Positions 1 through 8,197 of a stretch of DNA of 64,000 nt are shown here, piece after piece (position 1 is the stretch's first letter; each line of letters begins with the position of its first letter). The notes beneath the pieces are model-generated. The model was given only the letters and a program-made list of their open reading frames with translations, was not told the origin of the DNA and searched no databases. A program made the translations under genes and the position numbers. The stretch comes from Sphingomonadaceae bacterium 3R27C6 (GTDB lineage: Bacteria; Pseudomonadota; Alphaproteobacteria; Sphingomonadales; Sphingomonadaceae). The stretch spans positions 1-64,000 of the forward strand of contig SCNS01000019.1 in the NCBI GenBank assembly GCA_005503215.1, in the 5' to 3' direction.

Positions 1-312
1 GAGCCGGAAACAAGCCAACAGCACAAGTGTGAGGTCAACCCCGTTTGGGAGCTGGATGACGATGACATCATCCTTTGCGAAGCCATATTTGTGAAGCAGC
101 GCCGCGCGGCGCTCGACACCTTCCTGAACCTCGCGCCAGGTCAAGCGCAGCGGCGCGATGCCCGCTACCTCCTCCAGGTTGGACGGATCGACAAGCGCTT
201 CCTGCTCGGGAAAGTCGCGTGCATGGGCGTCGAGCTTGTCGACGAGCGTGACATCACCCCACCAGCCCTCGCGCTTGAACGCCGTGATGCGCCCGGCATC
301 GACAATAATCAT
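1..312 (-). CDS. Acyl-CoA synthetase (AMP-forming), N-terminal part, cut by window edge
   Basis: Reverse-strand reading from an ATG at 312 stays open for 104 codons to the window edge. The N-terminus contains GWWGD, LVDKL, LTWREV and VIVIQLPNGVDL, matching the start of AMP-dependent acyl-CoA synthetases that adenylate a carboxylic acid and pass it to CoA. It closely resembles the start of the complete synthetase at 58626-60317 (GWWGDKSFADLF, RLTYAELEAEID, VLLVQLPNISEF). It is the last visible gene of a minus-strand series (oxygenase, thiolase, aldehyde dehydrogenase, thiolase), so it probably activates an acid produced by that pathway. The catalytic P-loop lies outside the window, so function rests on homology of the first quarter only. 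Confidence 0.8.
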   Translation of the reverse strand, partial: MIIVDAGRITAFKREGWWGDVTLVDKLDAHARDFPEQEALVDPSNLEEVAGIAPLRLTWREVQEGVERRAALLHKYGFAKDDVIVIQLPNGVDLTLVLLACFRL

Positions 313-362
313 TCAGTTTCTCCATTCGATTCCCTTCGCGCGGACCTGCACGGTCGGCGCAG

Positions 363-1604
363 CTAGGATCCGGGTCTCTCCAAAACGGTGACGGCGGTCG
401 CTCCCTCTTCGCCCCCCAGGAAGCCTCCGCCATTTTCTGCGATACCGATTCGTGCGCCTTCCACTTGCGCGGCCCCCGCCTCCCCCCGCAGTTGCTCGCA
501 AAGATCGTGAAGCTGTATTAGCCCCGTGGCGCCCACAGGATGCCCTTTGGCCAGGAGCCCGCCCGATGCGCTGACCGGTTGGCGCCCGCCGATCGCGAAA
601 TCGCCGCGGCGGAGCCGTTCGCCAACTGAACCGGGTTCCGCCAGGCCCAGATTTTCGATCTGCTGGACTTCGGCATAGGCGGTCGCGTCATGGACTTCAG
701 CCAGATCGACATCGTTGGGTCCGAGACCGGCCGCCTCATAGGCCTCAAGCGCCGTCAAGCGTCCGATGTGGCGGTCGAAGGCCTCGGGCTCGCGTATCGT
801 CGCGGACCGCAGCACGCTTGCTCGAATACGAACCGCACGCCCGGTGCCGATCGCCAGCCGGCGTAATCCCTTCTCGCTGCAAACGATCGCTGCAGCGGCC
901 CCGTCGCTGATCGGGGCGCACATGGCACGGGTGAAGGGAAAGACGATCTCACGGTCGGTCATCACCTGTTCGACGGTGAAAGGCGTGCGAAACTGGGCCC
1001 GGCCGTTGTGCTGCGCATGTGTGTGGTTCTTCGCCGCGATCCGCGCGAAATCCTCCTGCGTGGTCCCAAACTTCTGCATATGCAACCGGGCCTGCGCCGC
1101 ATAGAGATCCATGAAGATGCTGCGCCTGCCGTTCGACTCGTCGTCGACGTCGATTCCAAGACCGCGAGCATAGGCCCTGGTATTTTCAAGATCGTGGATA
1201 TCGGTTCCTCCGAGGAAGGCTGCGGCGACCGCCTCGGGCCGGTCCGGAAAAACCATCTTCTCGGCGCCCACCACGAGCGCGACATCGATCATGCCGGCCC
1301 TTAGCTGTGCCGTCGCCTGTATCAGAGCGGTGGATCCGCTGGCACAGGCATTCTCGATGTTAGCGACAGGAATGCCGGAGAGACCGAGCGGGCGCAGCGC
1401 GACCTGGCCGCGGATGGCATTCTGGCCTTCGAGGATCGGCTGGCGCGTATTCGAGAACCAGGCAGCTTCGACATGCGAGCCATCGGCTCCGGCGTCGGCA
1501 AGCGCTGCGCTCACTGCTTCCGCCACAAGAGCCTTGACGCTGTCGGTCGGTCGCTTGCCAAGTTTCGTGCAGGAAATCCCCGCGATAAACAGCGGCGTGC
1601 TCAT
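363..1604 (-). CDS. SCPx-type thiolase / acetyl-CoA acetyltransferase-like protein
   Basis: A 413-residue thiolase-fold protein of the lipid-transfer (SCP-2/SCPx) thiolase branch, expected to cleave 3-oxoacyl-CoA with CoA or act in a related C-C cleavage. The nucleophilic cysteine is C87 in ENACASGS, and the C-terminal loop has KGHPVGATG. As in this branch, the second cysteine motif of classical thiolases is absent (the end reads IAENGGGFLGG). Its start overlaps the aldehyde dehydrogenase stop by 4 bp, so the two are probably translationally coupled. A paralogue lies at 57395-58624 in the second oxygenase cluster. Family is secure; the substrate is unknown. Confidence 0.85.
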   Translation of the reverse strand: MSTPLFIAGISCTKLGKRPTDSVKALVAEAVSAALADAGADGSHVEAAWFSNTRQPILEGQNAIRGQVALRPLGLSGIPVANIENACASGSTALIQATAQLRAGMIDVALVVGAEKMVFPDRPEAVAAAFLGGTDIHDLENTRAYARGLGIDVDDESNGRRSIFMDLYAAQARLHMQKFGTTQEDFARIAAKNHTHAQHNGRAQFRTPFTVEQVMTDREIVFPFTRAMCAPISDGAAAAIVCSEKGLRRLAIGTGRAVRIRASVLRSATIREPEAFDRHIGRLTALEAYEAAGLGPNDVDLAEVHDATAYAEVQQIENLGLAEPGSVGERLRRGDFAIGGRQPVSASGGLLAKGHPVGATGLIQLHDLCEQLRGEAGAAQVEGARIGIAENGGGFLGGEEGATAVTVLERPGS

Positions 1605-3325
1605 GCCGTCTTGCCCGGCCAGCGCGACTGCACGATGCGAAAGCGCGAGGCGACAAACGCGAGGTCGGCAAGGCAGGCGTTGCCTGCCGGATTGAGGCCC
1701 GTCACATGATAATCGCTATAGGCGGCAGCGAAATTGATCCACATCGTGCCGTGGAGATTGACGGACAGATTGGCACCCGCCGCAGTATAGGAATCGAGCG
1801 ACGCGTCGACGAACTCCGGATCGACCGAATAGAGATAGGATGAGATCGCTCCCTTTTCCTTCGCGAGGCTCGTGGCGAACTTCACGGCTTCATCGGCATC
1901 GGGTGTTTCCACGACGAACAGCACCGGTGCGAACTGTTCCTCGGCATATATGTCCGCCAGATCCGCCGGCACCTTCGCCACCAATGCAGTCATCGTCCGT
2001 GCGTCGGGATAGTCGGGATGCGCATAGGGCACCGCGTCACGCACGATCTCGACACCCGGTATCCCCGGAAGCTTCTCCCGAAGCGCCTCGATGACGTCGA
2101 TGCTGACATCGCCCTGGATCGCGCCCATGATCCCGGCGGCGGTCGCAGCATCTTCCGCGATCGCATCGATCTCGGCGCCGAGCACGCGCGCGAAATCCAC
2201 GGCAGAAATGCTCCCTTCGGGCGTACGGACGCCCGACGACGGGACGAAGATCGTTTGGGGGCTGGTGCACATTTGCGCCGAGAAGAGTGATGCCGAACGC
2301 GCGATTGCGCGCGCTGTTTGAGACAAATCCTCGACGGATTCCACCACGACGCTATTCAGGCCAGCCGTTTCGGTAAACAACAGCTTTCCCGTGACCGTAC
2401 GCTCGAGATATGAGCCATAGCGCGGGCTGCCGGTGAAATCGACGATCTGGATGGCCGGATCGTCGATATAGGCCTGCGCCACGGGCTCTTCGATCGAGTC
2501 CACCGCAAGTGTGGCGAGATTCGGATCGAAACCATGGTCCGACAAGGTCTCGCGGGCGATCTCGACCGCGATCGCCATTGGCAGGATAGCGATCGGATGC
2601 GGCTTCACAATCGCCGCATTACCCGTGGCAAGATTGGCGAAGATCGCCGGATATGCGTTCCAGGTCGGAAAGGAAGCGCAGCATATAACGAGGCCAACGC
2701 CGCGCGGCACCACGGTGTATCGCTTCTCGAGGCTTACCATGTCGCGCCCGAAGGGGCGGGTCCAGCGTGCGTGGGGGCGCACGTCGCGCATCGCCTTGGC
2801 CGCATAGGCCAGCGCTTCGATGCCCCGGTCGAGTGCATTGGGTCCGCTGCCGCTGAAGGCCTGGACATAACTTTGCCCTGCGACATGCATGACGGCCTGC
2901 GCCATCTCGAAGTTGCGGTCATAGATACGCCTCGCCATTTCAAGGCAGATGGCGATCCGGACGTCGGGATCGACGTGGCGCCAACCGTCCATCGCAGCCG
3001 CCGCCGCCGCGATCAGCGCATCGGGCGCGCTGCGCGGATAGGTGATGCCAAGCGGCTCTCGCGTATAGGGCGAGGTTTCAGTCCCGATCCAGTCGACTAT
3101 GCCCGGCTGGTCGAGTTCAAAACGACGGCCAAGGCGTGCCTCGAAGGCAGCCTTGCCTGCCGCCGGCTTTTCGGCGCCATGTATCTTGGTCGAGGGCGAG
3201 TCCGCGAACGGACTCCAGCTTGCCCGCGATTCCACCGCGGCGATCGCATCGTCGAGCGTCGCGCGATGTGTCTCGATCAGCTTCTCAAGGCGCGAGTCCG
3301 CACCCGTCCGGAACCTTGTTGCCAT
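1601..3325 (-). CDS. paaN: PaaN-type aldehyde dehydrogenase
   Basis: A 574-residue aldehyde dehydrogenase of the PaaN type, recognised by the N-terminal block KIHGAEKPAAGKAAFEARLG followed by FELDQPG. The NAD-binding and catalytic region shows FTGSPRYGS (about 298-305), FTETAG with general-base E319, and the catalytic cysteine C353 in SAQMCTSPQ. PaaN-type enzymes oxidise CoA-linked or free semialdehydes to acids. Here it lies between two thiolases and downstream of a carotenoid-oxygenase-type gene, so oxidising the aldehyde released by oxygenase cleavage is a sensible inference. I chose the ATG at 3325, five bases after the upstream thiolase stop; a longer reading to 3412 would overlap that gene. 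The gene name marks the family, not proven phenylacetate metabolism. Confidence 0.85.
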   Translation of the reverse strand: MATRFRTGADSRLEKLIETHRATLDDAIAAVESRASWSPFADSPSTKIHGAEKPAAGKAAFEARLGRRFELDQPGIVDWIGTETSPYTREPLGITYPRSAPDALIAAAAAAMDGWRHVDPDVRIAICLEMARRIYDRNFEMAQAVMHVAGQSYVQAFSGSGPNALDRGIEALAYAAKAMRDVRPHARWTRPFGRDMVSLEKRYTVVPRGVGLVICCASFPTWNAYPAIFANLATGNAAIVKPHPIAILPMAIAVEIARETLSDHGFDPNLATLAVDSIEEPVAQAYIDDPAIQIVDFTGSPRYGSYLERTVTGKLLFTETAGLNSVVVESVEDLSQTARAIARSASLFSAQMCTSPQTIFVPSSGVRTPEGSISAVDFARVLGAEIDAIAEDAATAAGIMGAIQGDVSIDVIEALREKLPGIPGVEIVRDAVPYAHPDYPDARTMTALVAKVPADLADIYAEEQFAPVLFVVETPDADEAVKFATSLAKEKGAISSYLYSVDPEFVDASLDSYTAAGANLSVNLHGTMWINFAAAYSDYHVTGLNPAGNACLADLAFVASRFRIVQSRWPGKTA

Positions 3326-3330
3326 GTCCG

Positions 3331-4506
3331 TTATCCTTCGCGTTCGACGACCATCGCAGCACCCACGCCCGAGCCGCCCGCGCACACCACCAGCCCGTAA
3401 CGGCCGCCACACTCATCGAGTGCGTCGAGAAGTGAGGAAACGAGGATCGCGCCGCTTGCGCCCAGTGGGTGTCCGCGGGCAAGGTGGCCGCCCGCAACAT
3501 TCACCTTCGCGGGATCGACCGGATAGTCGCGCAAGAAGCGGGCCACAGTGACGCCGAATGCTTCCATGAATTCGATGCGGTCCATGTCGTCGATTGTCAG
3601 GCCCGCGCGTCCGAGACATTCGTCCATCGAGGCAAAGCCTGCGGTCAACGAAGCATGTGGATCGGCGCCCAGTTCGGCGAACGCCACGACGCGAGCCCGC
3701 GGGGCAGTAGCGAAAGCATCGCGCCCGCCGACGAGCACGAGCCCTGCGGCGTCGCACATCGGCGGCGCATGGGCGAAGCTGTGCAGGGGCTCGACAGACT
3801 CGCCGTCAAGCAGCGCCACGCTCGCGGCGATCATTTCGCCGAAGGCGGGTTCGATGAGCGCAAGCTTCTCGGGCGTTGTCGCGCGAATGCATTCGTCCGT
3901 TTCAAGCACCACCACGCCATCCGCGCCGCGAACGGGAATGCGCGACTTTGAGAAGGCGGAATTGGCCTCGGCGGTGGCCGCCTTGTCCTGCGACGCGAAG
4001 GTCGCTGCGTCGAGCATGTCGCGGGTGACGCCCCATTTTGCGGCGAGACGGTCGGCGGCGACCGCTACGGGGATGAAGCGGATCCGAGCCGGAAGCTCCA
4101 TGTCGCGATAATAAGTGGCCTTGTCCCCCATCATGGAAACAAGCGACATATGCTCGACCCCGCCAGCAAGAACCGCGCGATCGGTTCCCGCGGCGACCCG
4201 CGTCGCCGCCATCCCCACCGCGCTCAGACCCGAGACGCAATAGTTGTTCACCGAAATCGCTGCGGTCCGGTCCGCGAGACCCGCCTTGAGCTTGGAGACA
4301 AGCGCGATATTCCCGCCCTGCGCTCCCACCTGGGTTACGCAGCCGAGGATCAGTGCGCCCGCCTCCGCTACCGCTCCGGTTACACGTTGCTCGAGCGCGC
4401 CGGCAAGCTGCGCCACCAGATTCGCGGGCGGGACTGCGGCCATCGGTGCATCAGGGCGCGCCTTGCCGCGCGGTGTCCGTACCGCGTCAAAGATAAATGC
4501 TTCCAT
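3331..4506 (-). CDS. Acetyl-CoA C-acyltransferase (thiolase)
   Basis: A 391-residue classical thiolase with all expected catalytic elements: nucleophile C90 in NNYCVSG, H346 in RGHPLGASG, and second cysteine C375 in VVCAGGSG. It should cleave a 3-oxoacyl-CoA to acetyl-CoA and a shortened acyl-CoA. It sits 15 bp after the oxygenase gene and 5 bp before the aldehyde dehydrogenase, consistent with one transcript. It is strongly similar along its length to the thiolase at 56213-57391 in cluster 3, but that paralogue has lost the second cysteine. Function as a degradative thiolase is well supported; the chain it acts on is not known. Confidence 0.9.
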   Translation of the reverse strand: MEAFIFDAVRTPRGKARPDAPMAAVPPANLVAQLAGALEQRVTGAVAEAGALILGCVTQVGAQGGNIALVSKLKAGLADRTAAISVNNYCVSGLSAVGMAATRVAAGTDRAVLAGGVEHMSLVSMMGDKATYYRDMELPARIRFIPVAVAADRLAAKWGVTRDMLDAATFASQDKAATAEANSAFSKSRIPVRGADGVVVLETDECIRATTPEKLALIEPAFGEMIAASVALLDGESVEPLHSFAHAPPMCDAAGLVLVGGRDAFATAPRARVVAFAELGADPHASLTAGFASMDECLGRAGLTIDDMDRIEFMEAFGVTVARFLRDYPVDPAKVNVAGGHLARGHPLGASGAILVSSLLDALDECGGRYGLVVCAGGSGVGAAMVVEREG

Positions 4507-4521
4507 GTTATGCTTTCCGTA

Positions 4522-5943
4522 TCAGTTCCGGATCAATTCGCCCGCTGCCCAGGTTCCGTGGAACCCGGCAGGGACACGTCCTGGCAGTTGGACACGCGCG
4601 ACGGGGCCATCGGCGAAGGCCTTTGCCACGATGACATGCGCCTCGGACTTTTCTGTGGCTGGGTCGGTAACGAAGGAGATGACATAGCCGTCATCCTCGT
4701 CGGTGGCGCCGATCCGCGGCGCGAACGCCGCTTCGGATCCGCCATGCCCCTCGGCGTACATGCAGACTTCGCTATCTCCGGTTTCCAGATCATATTTGAT
4801 GAGGCCGTCGAAACGCTGAAGGTCGCCCGGTGCCATCGAGACGTTGTAGGAATAGCGGTTCTTCCGGCCAGTGTAATTCTGGTTGATGATCGGGAATTCG
4901 CCCAGCCGATCGTCGAGCTGGCGATAGCGGATCTCACCGGTCTTCATGTTCATGCGCCACTCGACGGGAACCGCGTGCAGCGCCATGACTGTGACCATCG
5001 TGGCGTAAGGACCATAGTCCGGATTGGGTTTCAAACCATTCGGCACCATCCGGCAGGCATGCATCACGATCTCGTCACCATCTTCCCACGCATTGGCAAC
5101 ATGATAGATGTAGCAAGGATCTGCTTCGAACCAGCGCACCTGATCGCCACGGCCATTGCGTGGCACCACGCCAAAGCGCGCGCCGCGCTGCTGTGTTTCG
5201 ATCTGCCACATATTGTTGCGCAGGCCGGATTCGGTGAAAACGACAGGCAAATCGTGAAGAATGACGTAGTTTTCGGTAAGCCCCATATCGTGGGGTAGAC
5301 GCGGCCCAGGCAGTTCCACCCGGGTGAAATGGGACAGCTCGTTGTCGGGCGACACGACCCCGAAGCTCATCCAAGGCTCGTAGAGCGAATAGTCGAAAAA
5401 GACGAACTCGCCCGTCACGGGATCCACTTTTGAATGGGCCGAGACGTGACGTGGCAACCGTCCCCCGAAATTCTCCTCCCGGATCGTCTCGAGTGTGCGG
5501 GCGTTGAGCCGGACCGGCGAGCCGGAGATATACCAGAGCGCCATAAGTTCGCCGTTATGAAGCACCAAATCGGTGTTGGCGGTGTCCTTGTAAACCTTCT
5601 CGCCGCGCGAACGGGTCGAAGGCAAGAGGACGCCGCTGGCACCGCAATCGCCTTCGCGATCGGTGACATTGTCGGCCGACCCCACATAGCGATTGCGATA
5701 TTCGGCGCGACCGTTCTCGAAATAAATGCCGTGGACCATCCCGTCGCCATCAAACCAGTGATGGGGACCCTGCGGGTCGTTGAAAGGATTGGGACCGTTG
5801 CGCACGAAAGCGCCGAAGAGGTCCTTCGGCAGTTCACCGATGACCGGAAGATCGAGCGCGGTCATCTCCTTGCGCTGCGGCGCGTAGAAGCCGCGCACAT
5901 AGGGGTTGAGATCGTTGATATTCTTCGCCGTATCGAGCTGCAT
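4522..5943 (-). CDS. Carotenoid cleavage / lignostilbene dioxygenase family protein
   Basis: A 473-residue RPE65/carotenoid oxygenase family enzyme, which uses non-haem Fe(II) and O2 to split a C=C bond of carotenoids, apocarotenoids or stilbenes into two carbonyl products. The four iron-ligand histidines can be placed at H170 (VSAHSK), H218 (PHDMG), H281 (YHVANAWED) and H462 (GFHGTWA). The length is normal for bacterial members. The ATG at 5943 has an AGGA box at a good distance; the in-frame ATG at 5967 has none. It is the first gene of the thiolase/dehydrogenase series. A TTTAGTCCAGT element lies 33-45 bp upstream. The substrate cannot be assigned. Confidence 0.88.
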   Translation of the reverse strand: MQLDTAKNINDLNPYVRGFYAPQRKEMTALDLPVIGELPKDLFGAFVRNGPNPFNDPQGPHHWFDGDGMVHGIYFENGRAEYRNRYVGSADNVTDREGDCGASGVLLPSTRSRGEKVYKDTANTDLVLHNGELMALWYISGSPVRLNARTLETIREENFGGRLPRHVSAHSKVDPVTGEFVFFDYSLYEPWMSFGVVSPDNELSHFTRVELPGPRLPHDMGLTENYVILHDLPVVFTESGLRNNMWQIETQQRGARFGVVPRNGRGDQVRWFEADPCYIYHVANAWEDGDEIVMHACRMVPNGLKPNPDYGPYATMVTVMALHAVPVEWRMNMKTGEIRYRQLDDRLGEFPIINQNYTGRKNRYSYNVSMAPGDLQRFDGLIKYDLETGDSEVCMYAEGHGGSEAAFAPRIGATDEDDGYVISFVTDPATEKSEAHVIVAKAFADGPVARVQLPGRVPAGFHGTWAAGELIRN

Positions 5944-5975
5944 GGCATGGTTCCTGCTAAATGGCATTTTTTATG

Positions 5976-5988
5976 TTTAGTCCAGTAA
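5976..5988. promoter_or_regulatory. Candidate operator, TTTAGTCCAGTAA
   Basis: An AT-rich stretch upstream of the oxygenase gene contains TTTAGTCCAGT, an 11-mer repeated exactly in the 8052/8198 intergenic region. A close variant (ATTAGTCCATT) precedes the gene starting at 7032. All three are in upstream regions, which suggests a shared regulator. No binding protein is identified. Confidence 0.4.
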
Positions 5989-5994
5989 TGCAAT

Positions 5995-7032
5995 CTATGC
6001 AAGTCCAGACAGGTTGGGAGCAGGGAAATCGAAGAAGCCTGGATCGGCTTGGACGATATTAGGCAAGAGGTTGATTATGACCGCTCCGGTAGCATCCATC
6101 GGCGGCCGAGAAGGAGGAGCGTCCGGCTCAGGATCGGTTAGAGCCAGCGTTGCGCGGACATTTGGCCTCCCATCCAGTTCTACTACCCAATGGACATCCT
6201 CGCCGATGCCGCTCAACGCATGCGATGCCGTCCAGAGTATCTTGTGCTCCATTGTGACCCCGTTTGCGAAGACCGCATCCCAGTGCCAGGTCGTTGCCGC
6301 AACGGTTCCTGCGGGGATGGCGCCTGCCACAATCGTGATGTCTTCCGGAGCCAGCGTTACGTGGTGGCGATTGACGATCGACGTCACCGTGGTGCCAAGC
6401 TTCGTCGCGACATAGTCAATCGTCTCGGCATAAAGCTTGTCGTACATCTGCGCGATGGCCCCCTTGGTGGGATCCCCAATCGCGGGATCGGCGCCAAAGG
6501 CCATCGCATCGAACAGCAAGCCTGCCGAAGGCGACTTGGAGGCGTCGAACACTTCGGACGTACGAATCCGCTCGAGACGTGCCATCAAGGCTGCGTGCAT
6601 TGGCACGAGCCGCTCAGCAACTACCCCGGGATTAATCCCTACACCTGCCAGCGTCACGCCGCCGGCGACAGCGGCGGCGAGAAGCGGCCCGGCATAGGCT
6701 TCGCCATGAACGTGCGGCCGATAGAAGCCGTTCGTCGAAACCACATTCTTGCCCGACCGGAGCAGGCGGATAACATCGGCGTTCTGCCGATCATAAGGCA
6801 CCGAGATCAGCGGCACATGAATGACAATGTCTGCGTCCAGCGCCAAGATCTCTTCGATATTGTCAGTGCAGAGGATTCCGGTCGGCGGCCGCTTCGCAAT
6901 CTCACCCGCATCGCGGCCCACCTTGTCGGGATTCGTTACGTAGACCCCGACAAGCTCGAAGTCGGGATGATCAATTAGGCGGCGAAGCGTGGTGCGACCG
7001 ACTGAGCCGGTCGCCCATTGGATAATCTTCAT
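5995..7032 (-). CDS. Dihydrodipicolinate-reductase-like NAD(P)H oxidoreductase
   Basis: A 345-residue protein of the dihydrodipicolinate reductase-like / 2,4-diaminopentanoate dehydrogenase-like group. It begins MKIIQWATGSVG, a Rossmann dinucleotide loop, and continues with ELVGVYV, ADIVIHVPL and GKNVVSTNGFYRP. These proteins are common in actinobacterial and sphingomonad catabolic clusters, usually with no assigned reaction. The ATG at 7032 is chosen because AGGAGG precedes it by about six bases. It is transcribed toward the oxygenase gene, with a 51-bp gap containing the candidate operator. It probably reduces or oxidises a small pathway intermediate; this is inference from fold and context. 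Confidence 0.75.
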   Translation of the reverse strand: MKIIQWATGSVGRTTLRRLIDHPDFELVGVYVTNPDKVGRDAGEIAKRPPTGILCTDNIEEILALDADIVIHVPLISVPYDRQNADVIRLLRSGKNVVSTNGFYRPHVHGEAYAGPLLAAAVAGGVTLAGVGINPGVVAERLVPMHAALMARLERIRTSEVFDASKSPSAGLLFDAMAFGADPAIGDPTKGAIAQMYDKLYAETIDYVATKLGTTVTSIVNRHHVTLAPEDITIVAGAIPAGTVAATTWHWDAVFANGVTMEHKILWTASHALSGIGEDVHWVVELDGRPNVRATLALTDPEPDAPPSRPPMDATGAVIINLLPNIVQADPGFFDFPAPNLSGLA

Positions 7033-7051
7033 GTGCAGCCTCCTAATACTC

Positions 7052-7067
7052 ATAATTAGTCCATTAT
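7052..7067. promoter_or_regulatory. Candidate operator, ATAAT-TAGTCC-ATTAT
   Basis: An imperfect palindrome with perfect ATAAT/ATTAT arms around TAGTCC, 20-35 bp upstream of the start at 7032. Its core matches the elements at 5976 and 8106. Confidence 0.4.
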
Positions 7068-7107
7068 CGAAATCGATATCCCAAGCATGGACAAAATGTG
7101 GACATTT

Positions 7108-8052
7108 CTAGGACCCGGCGCGAGGCCTGGGGAACGGGAAGAAGCGGGGCGTACGGTCGCAATAGGCCTGCCAGGCCGCGCCCCGCGTTCGGGCCATATG
7201 ACGCTCCTTGAACGGTCCAGCGGAACCGAAGCCCATGAACCACGTGGTGAAGATCGGCGACACTATCGCGATCCACCCCAGCGGATGCGCCAGCCCTATA
7301 ATGAAATAGCCCCACCACATGACCGCCTCGCCGAGATAGTTCGGCTGACGGACGAGAGCCCACACCCCAGTATCAAGGACCTGCCGCTTGCCCGCGGACG
7401 AAGAACGGAAGCGGCTCAGTTGACGGTCGGCGACGGCCTGGAGAAGGAATCCCCCCGCCCAGACGCAAAACCCGGCCACGACGAGCGGACCGCCGCTTGG
7501 AGCCAGGACCGCAAACACAAGCGGGGCAGACCAGATCCACAGCATGACGCCCTGTAGAAAATAGACCTGGAAAAGGCTCCACCAGACCCACTTCGAGCCG
7601 CCTCCGGCGCGCCACGAGGCATAAGGTTCGCGCTCGCCAAGGTGATTCTGGGCAAAGGTCTGAAATGCAAGACGTGCCCCCCAAAGCGTAACGGCCGTAA
7701 GGACGGCGATCGCCGCAGGCGACAGTGGTGAAGTCTGCTTCAGCGCCGCAGTCCATGCAATTACCGCCGGAGCGATCGGATAGGCCACATCCATATATCC
7801 ATGATTCCGGCCAACCGTCCCAGCCATCCAGGTGGCGAGGAGTAGCGCCAGCGCGGCCGCCCCAGAAAGCAACCAGACAGCCAACGCAGCGCGCAAGTCT
7901 GAATCAGGCAATGTTGTCGACCCGAACACGACAAGGGCCGGAACGGGCGCCAGGGCAAAGTGCCAGGCACGACCTCGCTGCCCGGCGGGCAGCAGATAAA
8001 GCCAGAGGGCCGCAACGCCAGCAGCGACAACGAAGACAAACCAATCGCCCAT
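7108..8052 (-). CDS. DUF1295 family integral membrane protein (steroid 5-alpha-reductase-like)
   Basis: A 314-residue polytopic membrane protein with about eight hydrophobic segments. The C-terminal signature (WALVRQPNYLGEAVMWWGYF, then RGAAWQAYCDRTPRFFPF) belongs to the DUF1295 group, related to steroid 5-alpha reductases and isoprenylcysteine methyltransferases. Members are predicted inner-membrane enzymes acting on lipid-like substrates with NADPH or SAM. The reaction here is unknown, but presence in a cluster for hydrophobic-compound breakdown fits reduction of an enone. It is transcribed divergently from the TonB receptor at 8198, sharing a 145-bp AT-rich control region. Confidence 0.8.
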   Translation of the reverse strand: MGDWFVFVVAAGVAALWLYLLPAGQRGRAWHFALAPVPALVVFGSTTLPDSDLRAALAVWLLSGAAALALLLATWMAGTVGRNHGYMDVAYPIAPAVIAWTAALKQTSPLSPAAIAVLTAVTLWGARLAFQTFAQNHLGEREPYASWRAGGGSKWVWWSLFQVYFLQGVMLWIWSAPLVFAVLAPSGGPLVVAGFCVWAGGFLLQAVADRQLSRFRSSSAGKRQVLDTGVWALVRQPNYLGEAVMWWGYFIIGLAHPLGWIAIVSPIFTTWFMGFGSAGPFKERHMARTRGAAWQAYCDRTPRFFPFPRPRAGS

Positions 8053-8080
8053 ATCAGACTCCTCCCCTATCTACTTTTAT

Positions 8081-8124
8081 TATTGGACCATATATCTAGC
8101 TTGCTATTTTAGTCCAGTTTTAAT
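8081..8124. promoter_or_regulatory. Divergent control region with two TGGAC/GTCCA half sites
   Basis: Between the minus-strand DUF1295 gene and the plus-strand receptor lie TTGGACCATA (8084-8093) and ATTTTAGTCCAGTTTTAAT (8106-8124). The second contains the same 11-mer as the site upstream of the oxygenase gene. The surroundings are much richer in AT than the genes. A regulator controlling both directions could bind here. Confidence 0.4.
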
Positions 8125-8197
8125 ATTATCTGCCCCGCTATCAAAGCTCAGGCCGCGATTCCGCAGCGGCCCAAGGGCGCGACAAAGGGAGATGATC

